Source: an uncultured Sphingopyxis sp. (lineage in GTDB: Bacteria > Pseudomonadota > Alphaproteobacteria > Sphingomonadales > Sphingomonadaceae). From it: 55,636 nucleotides of DNA. A model generated the notes under the pieces. The model did not search any database. It saw only the letters and a program-made list of their open reading frames with translations, and was not told where the DNA came from. The translations under genes were made by a program, and so were the position numbers. The stretch is from positions 1 to 55,636 of the forward strand of contig CAKZIN010000085.1 in assembly GCA_936933955.1 (NCBI GenBank). Direction: 5' to 3'. This document shows, piece by piece, positions 51,477-55,636 of this stretch (the first letter of the stretch is position 1; every line of letters begins with the position of its first letter).

Positions 51477-52179
51477 CGTGCATCTTCCCGACGAAGCCGA
51501 GGTCCGCGCGCGCTGGTCGGGCTTTGCCTGGACCGCGGAAAATGCCGCCAAGGCGCGCGAGATTATCGCGCGTTACCCTGAGGGGCGGCAACGCAGTGCG
51601 GTGATGCCGCTGCTCGACCTCGCCCAGCGGCAGGTGGGGGCAGAGACCAACACGCAAGGCTGGCTGCCCATCCCGGTGATGGAGTTCATCGGTCGCGAGC
51701 TTGGCATGCCGTACATCCGCGTGCTCGAAGTCGCGTCCTTCTACACCATGTACAATCTCGTCCCCGTCGGCCGTTTTCATGTGCAGGTGTGCGGGACGAC
51801 GCCGTGCATGCTGCGCGGATCGGACGATGTGTTCGCGGCGTGCAAGAACCGCGGTATGGTGAAGGGTGGGACCACGCCCGACGGCCTGTTCACGCTGACC
51901 GAGGTCGAGTGCATGGGCAACTGCGCCACCGCGCCGATGGTCCAGATCAACGACGACAATTACGAAGACCTCGACTACGACCGCACCCTCGCCATCCTCG
52001 ATGCGCTCGCGGCGGGCGGCTCGCCGAGGACGGGCACGCAGGAGCCGGGTCGCCACACCAGCGAACCCGCCGGCGGCCCGACAACGCTGACCGCGATGGT
52101 CGGCGAAAATCATGACTACCGCGGCGAGTGGGGTGCACCGCAGCCTGCTCCGCCGCCCCCGCAGAAAGCGCCGGCATGA
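51469..52179 (+). CDS. nuoE: NADH-quinone oxidoreductase subunit E with C-terminal tail
   Basis: 24-kDa subunit with the [2Fe-2S] cluster N1a. Ligands are visible as CGTTPC (VQVCGTTPCMLRG) and VECMGNC. The thioredoxin-like core ends near residue 180; about 55 further residues (GGSPRTGTQEPGRHTSEPAG, later PQPAPPPPQKAPA) are Pro-rich and probably disordered. 236 residues. The start lies eight bases inside the preceding small gene; the stop overlaps nuoF by four bases. Confidence 0.95.
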   Translation: MADVHLPDEAEVRARWSGFAWTAENAAKAREIIARYPEGRQRSAVMPLLDLAQRQVGAETNTQGWLPIPVMEFIGRELGMPYIRVLEVASFYTMYNLVPVGRFHVQVCGTTPCMLRGSDDVFAACKNRGMVKGGTTPDGLFTLTEVECMGNCATAPMVQINDDNYEDLDYDRTLAILDALAAGGSPRTGTQEPGRHTSEPAGGPTTLTAMVGENHDYRGEWGAPQPAPPPPQKAPA

Positions 52180-53480
52180 GCCTCGCCGACAAGGACCGCA
52201 TCTTCACCAACCTCTACGGCTTTCAGGACTGGGGGCTGGAGGCTGCGCGCGCGCGGGGCGATTGGGACGAGACCAAGGCGCTGATGCTGCGTGGGCAGGA
52301 CGCGATCATCGAGGAGGTGAAGGCCAGCGGCCTGCGCGGGCGCGGTGGCGCGGGCTTCCCGACCGGCATGAAGTGGAGCTTCATGCCCAAGGACCCCAAG
52401 CCCGACCGGCCGAGCTTCCTCGTCATCAACGCCGACGAATCCGAGCCGGGTTCGTGCAAGGACCGCGAGATCATCCGCCATGATCCGCACAAGCTGATCG
52501 AAGGCGCGCTGATCGCTGGCTTCGCCATGCGCGCGCGGGCCGCCTACATCTACATTCGCGGCGAATATATTCGCGAGGCGGAGACGTTGTTCGCTGCCGT
52601 CGCGCAGGCTTACGACGCGGGGCTGCTCGGCAAGAACGCGGCAGGCTCGGGCTACGACTTCGACGTTTACGTCCACCGCGGCGCGGGCGCGTACATCTGC
52701 GGCGAAGAAACCGCGATGATCGAAAGCCTCGAAGGCAAGAAGGGCCAGCCGCGCCTCAAACCGCCGTTTCCGGCGGGCGCGGGGCTCTATGGCTGCCCGA
52801 CGACGGTCAATAACGTCGAGAGCATCGCGGTGGTGCCGACCATTCTGCGCCGCGGGGCGGGGTGGTTCTTGAGCTTCGGGCGCGACAACAACAAGGGCAC
52901 CAAGCTCTTCCAGATCAGCGGCCACGTCGAAAAGCCGTGCGTCGTCGAAGAGGCGATGAGCATCCCCTTCCGCGAGCTGATCGAAAAGCATTGCGGGGGG
53001 ATCCGCGGCGGCTGGGACAACCTCCTCGCGGTGATCCCCGGCGGGTCGTCGGTGCCGCTCGTGCCCGCGCACGAGATCATGGATGCGCCGATGGACTTCG
53101 ACGGGTTGAAGGCGCTGGGCTCGGGGCTCGGCACCGCGGGCGTCATCGTCATGGACAAGTCGACCGACATCGTCCGCGCGATCAGCCGCCTCAGCTACTT
53201 CTACAAGCATGAAAGCTGCGGCCAGTGCACTCCATGCCGCGAAGGCACCGGCTGGATGTGGCGCGTGATGGAGCGCCTGCGCACCGGCGACGCCGCGGTC
53301 GAGGAAATCGACATGCTGCACCAGGTGACCAAACAAGTCGAAGGCCACACCATCTGCGCGCTCGGCGACGCGGCCGCATGGCCGATCCAGGGCTTGCTCA
53401 AGCACTTCCGCCCCGAAATCGAACGCCGAATTGCCGAGCGTGCGGGGCAAGGTGGCGCGATGCTGGAGGCGGCCGAATGA
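52176..53480 (+). CDS. nuoF: NADH-quinone oxidoreductase subunit F
   Basis: 51-kDa subunit with the FMN and NADH sites and cluster N3. Seen: GLRGRGGAGFPTGMKWSF (nucleotide loop), NADESEPGSCKDREI, GAGAYICGEETAMIESLEG, and the [4Fe-4S] ligands in ESCGQCTPCREGTGW with the fourth cysteine in HTICALGDAAAWP. 434 residues from the ATG at 52176, which overlaps the nuoE stop. The stop overlaps the start of a non-nuo gene by four bases. Confidence 0.97.
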   Translation: MSLADKDRIFTNLYGFQDWGLEAARARGDWDETKALMLRGQDAIIEEVKASGLRGRGGAGFPTGMKWSFMPKDPKPDRPSFLVINADESEPGSCKDREIIRHDPHKLIEGALIAGFAMRARAAYIYIRGEYIREAETLFAAVAQAYDAGLLGKNAAGSGYDFDVYVHRGAGAYICGEETAMIESLEGKKGQPRLKPPFPAGAGLYGCPTTVNNVESIAVVPTILRRGAGWFLSFGRDNNKGTKLFQISGHVEKPCVVEEAMSIPFRELIEKHCGGIRGGWDNLLAVIPGGSSVPLVPAHEIMDAPMDFDGLKALGSGLGTAGVIVMDKSTDIVRAISRLSYFYKHESCGQCTPCREGTGWMWRVMERLRTGDAAVEEIDMLHQVTKQVEGHTICALGDAAAWPIQGLLKHFRPEIERRIAERAGQGGAMLEAAE

Positions 53481-53911
53481 GCTTTCTCCGCCGCTTTTTC
53501 CGCAAATCTTTCACGCCGCAAGAAATTGTCGCTGACTATGGTAAAGTGCTTCAAGCCGCGCCGCTCTCTTTACGTGGTCTGAGGGATCAACGACTCTTAC
53601 CACATTCAAAAGCGACCATCGAAGCAGCCATTTTAGAATTGATCTCTTGGGAGTCGATTGATCCCGACCAGCGCGCCGCTTTGGAACGTGGGCTGCTGGA
53701 GCTTGCCTCTTTTCAGACTCTGGACGTGCGTCCTATGCCGATGCCCGATAGTGACATTTCGAACCTTGATCCTGTCGAAATGAAGGCCTTTGCCGAGAAA
53801 ATCTTGTCGGCGAATAACGATGAGCACGCTTCCAAAATGTATCAGCTAGAGGTCGAGCGCATCCGTGAACGACTAGCCGGGCCGAATCGGTCGGGGAACA
53901 TGGATGCCTAA
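53477..53911 (+). CDS. Orphan 144-residue protein inserted between nuoF and nuoG
   Basis: I do not recognise this protein. It starts at ATG 53477 (four-base overlap with nuoF) and ends at TAA 53911, eight bases inside nuoG. No membrane segment, signal peptide or cysteine-rich motif; mostly helical and charged (SFLRRFFRKSFTPQEIVADY, PHSKATIEAAILELISWES, EVERIRERLAGPNRSG). Base composition is strikingly different: 186 of 360 bases (52%) are G or C over 53521-53880, and codons such as TTA, AAA, TCT and ATT are common here but rare in flanking genes. It looks like an acquired gene that has been fitted into the operon, or a rapidly evolving accessory protein. Confidence 0.8.
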   Translation: MSFLRRFFRKSFTPQEIVADYGKVLQAAPLSLRGLRDQRLLPHSKATIEAAILELISWESIDPDQRAALERGLLELASFQTLDVRPMPMPDSDISNLDPVEMKAFAEKILSANNDEHASKMYQLEVERIRERLAGPNRSGNMDA

Positions 53912-55636
53912 ACTCACCGTCGATGGCCTCGAGGTCGAAGTCCCCGCGGGTGCCACCGTGCTGCAGGCGTGCGAGGCGGCGGGGAAGGAGATTCCGCGCT
54001 TTTGCTACCATGAGCGGCTGAGCATCGCCGGCAATTGCCGCATGTGCCTGGTCGAGGTGAAGCCGGGGCCACCCAAGCCGCAGGCGTCGTGCGCGCTGCC
54101 TGCGGCGGACGGGCAGGAGATCCGCACCGACAGCGCGATGGTCCGCCACGCGCGCGAGGGGGTGATGGAGTTCCTCCTCATCAACCATCCGCTCGACTGC
54201 CCGATCTGCGATCAGGGCGGCGAATGCGATCTCCAGGACCAGAGCCTTGCCTACGGCCGCGGCTATTCGCGCTACGAAGAGAACAAGCGCGCGGTCACCG
54301 AGAAATATATGGGGCCGATCATCAAGACGGTCATGACCCGATGCATCCAGTGCACCCGGTGCGTTCGCTTTGCCGAGGAGGTCGCCGGGGTCGAGGACAT
54401 CGGCGCGCTCTATCGCGGCGAGAATATGCAGATCACCAGCTATCTCGAACGCGCGGTGGCGAGCGAATTGTCGGGCAATGTCGTCGATCTGTGCCCGGTG
54501 GGTGCGCTCACGTCGAAGCCCTATGCGTTCGAAGCGCGGCCGTGGGAGCTGACCAAGACCCCCGGCATCGACGTCAGCGACGCGGTCGGCACCAACGTGC
54601 GAATCGACAGTCGCGGGCGGCAGGTGCTGCGCGTGCTCCCGCGTATCAACGACGACGTCAACGAAGAGTGGGCGCACGACAAGACCCGCCACCATGTTGA
54701 CGGCCTCGTCGAGCGCCGGCTCGACCGCCCTTGGGTGCGCGTCGGGGGCGAATTGCAACCGGCGACGTGGGATCAGGCGTTCGCTGCGATCCGCGACGTG
54801 AACGCGGGCGCGTCGGTGGCGGCCATCGCCGGCGATCTCGTCGATTGCGAGACGATGTTTGCGGCCAAGGCGCTACTTGGCGCGCTCGGTTCGACGCTGG
54901 TCGAAGGGCGGCAGACGGGCCTCAAGTACGACGTGACCAGCCTCTCCGCGGTCAACTTCAACCCGACCATCGCGCGGGTGGAGGAGGCGGATGTGGTGCT
55001 GTTGATCGGCACCAACCTCCGTTGGGAGGCGCCGCTCATCAACACGCGCATTCGCAAGGCGGTGTGGAAGCGCCGCGTGCCGGTGTTCGGCGTCGGGGCT
55101 CCGGCCGACCAGACCTACGCCGTCGATTGGCTAGGTGAAGACGTGACGCTGCTCGGCAACCTGCCGCAGCATGTCCGCGACGCTTTCGCCAAGGCCGAAA
55201 AGCCGCTGGTCATCGTCGGCGGGGCGGGGCTCGCCAAGGCGCACGGCCTCGCGCTTGGTCTGATCGAGAGCCTCGATCTGGTGCGCGACGGCTGGAACGG
55301 CTTCGGCGTCGTGCACATGGCGGCGAGCCGGATGGGCGGGCTGATGCTCGGCTATGCGCAGCCGGGCGGAATCGCGGACATCGTCGCAGCGGCGCCGAAG
55401 CTGCTGTTCTCGCTCGGCGCGGACGAGGTCGATTATTCGACGTTCACGCACAGCTCCAGAGTCTATGTCGGTCACCACGGCGACAAGGGCGCGGCGGCGG
55501 CGGACGTGATCCTGCCCGCGGCGGCGTGGACCGAGAAGCCGGGCACTTACGTCAATACCGAGGGCCGCGTGCAGCGCAGCGAGCGCGCGGTGTTCCCGCC
55601 GGGCGACGCGCGCGAGGACTGGGCGATCTTCCGCGC
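53904..55636 (+). CDS. nuoG: NADH-quinone oxidoreductase subunit G, 3' end missing
   Basis: Large peripheral-arm subunit. The ATG at 53904 lies eight bases inside the preceding orphan gene; 577 codons are visible with no stop before the window edge. The N-terminal ferredoxin-like [2Fe-2S] domain (RFCYHERLSIAGNCRMC, PQASCALP) is followed by the His-Cys3 cluster (HPLDCPICDQGGECDLQDQS), the [4Fe-4S] motif RCIQCTRCVRF with the later VDLCPVGAL, then the molybdopterin-oxidoreductase-like domain (WDQAFAAIRD, VLLIGTNLRWEAPLINTRIR, VILPAAAWTEKPGTYVNTEG). Confidence 0.95.
   Translation, partial: MPKLTVDGLEVEVPAGATVLQACEAAGKEIPRFCYHERLSIAGNCRMCLVEVKPGPPKPQASCALPAADGQEIRTDSAMVRHAREGVMEFLLINHPLDCPICDQGGECDLQDQSLAYGRGYSRYEENKRAVTEKYMGPIIKTVMTRCIQCTRCVRFAEEVAGVEDIGALYRGENMQITSYLERAVASELSGNVVDLCPVGALTSKPYAFEARPWELTKTPGIDVSDAVGTNVRIDSRGRQVLRVLPRINDDVNEEWAHDKTRHHVDGLVERRLDRPWVRVGGELQPATWDQAFAAIRDVNAGASVAAIAGDLVDCETMFAAKALLGALGSTLVEGRQTGLKYDVTSLSAVNFNPTIARVEEADVVLLIGTNLRWEAPLINTRIRKAVWKRRVPVFGVGAPADQTYAVDWLGEDVTLLGNLPQHVRDAFAKAEKPLVIVGGAGLAKAHGLALGLIESLDLVRDGWNGFGVVHMAASRMGGLMLGYAQPGGIADIVAAAPKLLFSLGADEVDYSTFTHSSRVYVGHHGDKGAAAADVILPAAAWTEKPGTYVNTEGRVQRSERAVFPPGDAREDWAIFR

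Noticed and set aside
52116..53450. A 444-codon open frame antisense to nuoF
   Set aside because: No domain; nuoF has all cluster and FMN motifs in the other strand.

Overview
The window is a contiguous piece of an alphaproteobacterial chromosome, most likely a Sphingomonas-type sphingomonad. The G+C content is high (roughly two thirds by eye), genes are tightly packed with many 1- or 4-base stop/start overlaps, and several gene orders are typical of this lineage: zapA, then a 6S-type RNA, then 5-formyltetrahydrofolate cyclo-ligase; tkt-gap-pgk-fba followed by efp and suhB; and nuoABCDEFG. A calcium-loop-bearing TonB-dependent receptor, a PhaR regulator and a DUF2842 protein fit as well. No phage, insertion sequence, CRISPR array or rRNA was seen.

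Layout. 1-2584: end of an MFS metabolite transporter coupled to alanine racemase. 2672-5710 (minus): TonB-dependent receptor with its own terminator, divergent from phaR (5942). 6553-11777: archaeal-type prolyl-tRNA synthetase, secreted M28 peptidase and RNase R. 11782-15063: small Usp-domain protein (minus), then pdhC-lpdA (E2 and E3 of pyruvate dehydrogenase). 15063-16986: PAP2 phosphatase and a secreted amidohydrolase. 16987-22443: a two-TM coiled-coil protein resembling the polarity factor TipN, a secreted repeat-helix protein, and a histidine-kinase-like protein that lacks the ATP-binding boxes. 22480-26179: polysaccharide deacetylase, a CAU-anticodon tRNA, CitE-like lyase, tRNA-Pro, JAMM-domain protein and thymidylate synthase. 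26272-29974: branched-chain 2-oxoacid dehydrogenase E1alpha-E1beta-E2.

29971-37694 (minus) is the most unusual accessory block: four consecutive exported proteins. Three are DUF11-type Ig-like proteins (two carry EF-hand-like loops) and the fourth is a 1680-residue protein with DUF11, carboxypeptidase-regulatory-like and invasin-like domains followed by a very large predicted outer-membrane beta-barrel. This looks like one cell-surface system.

37819-40610: AI-2E family permease, tRNA-Asp with a clear promoter, DUF2842 protein, 5-formyl-THF cyclo-ligase, probable 6S RNA, ZapA and a small coiled-coil protein. 40743-48136: transketolase, GAPDH, PGK, class I aldolase, a ThiE-like protein, EF-P and an inositol-monophosphatase-family enzyme. 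48220 to the right edge: the complex I operon nuoABCDEFG, interrupted by two small genes of lower G+C (51204-51476 and 53477-53911) that are translationally coupled to their neighbours but are not standard subunits; nuoG runs off the window.

Central carbon metabolism dominates: glycolysis/gluconeogenesis, E2/E3 of pyruvate dehydrogenase, branched-chain oxoacid oxidation (whose E3 is probably the lpdA product) and the NADH dehydrogenase that re-oxidises their NADH.
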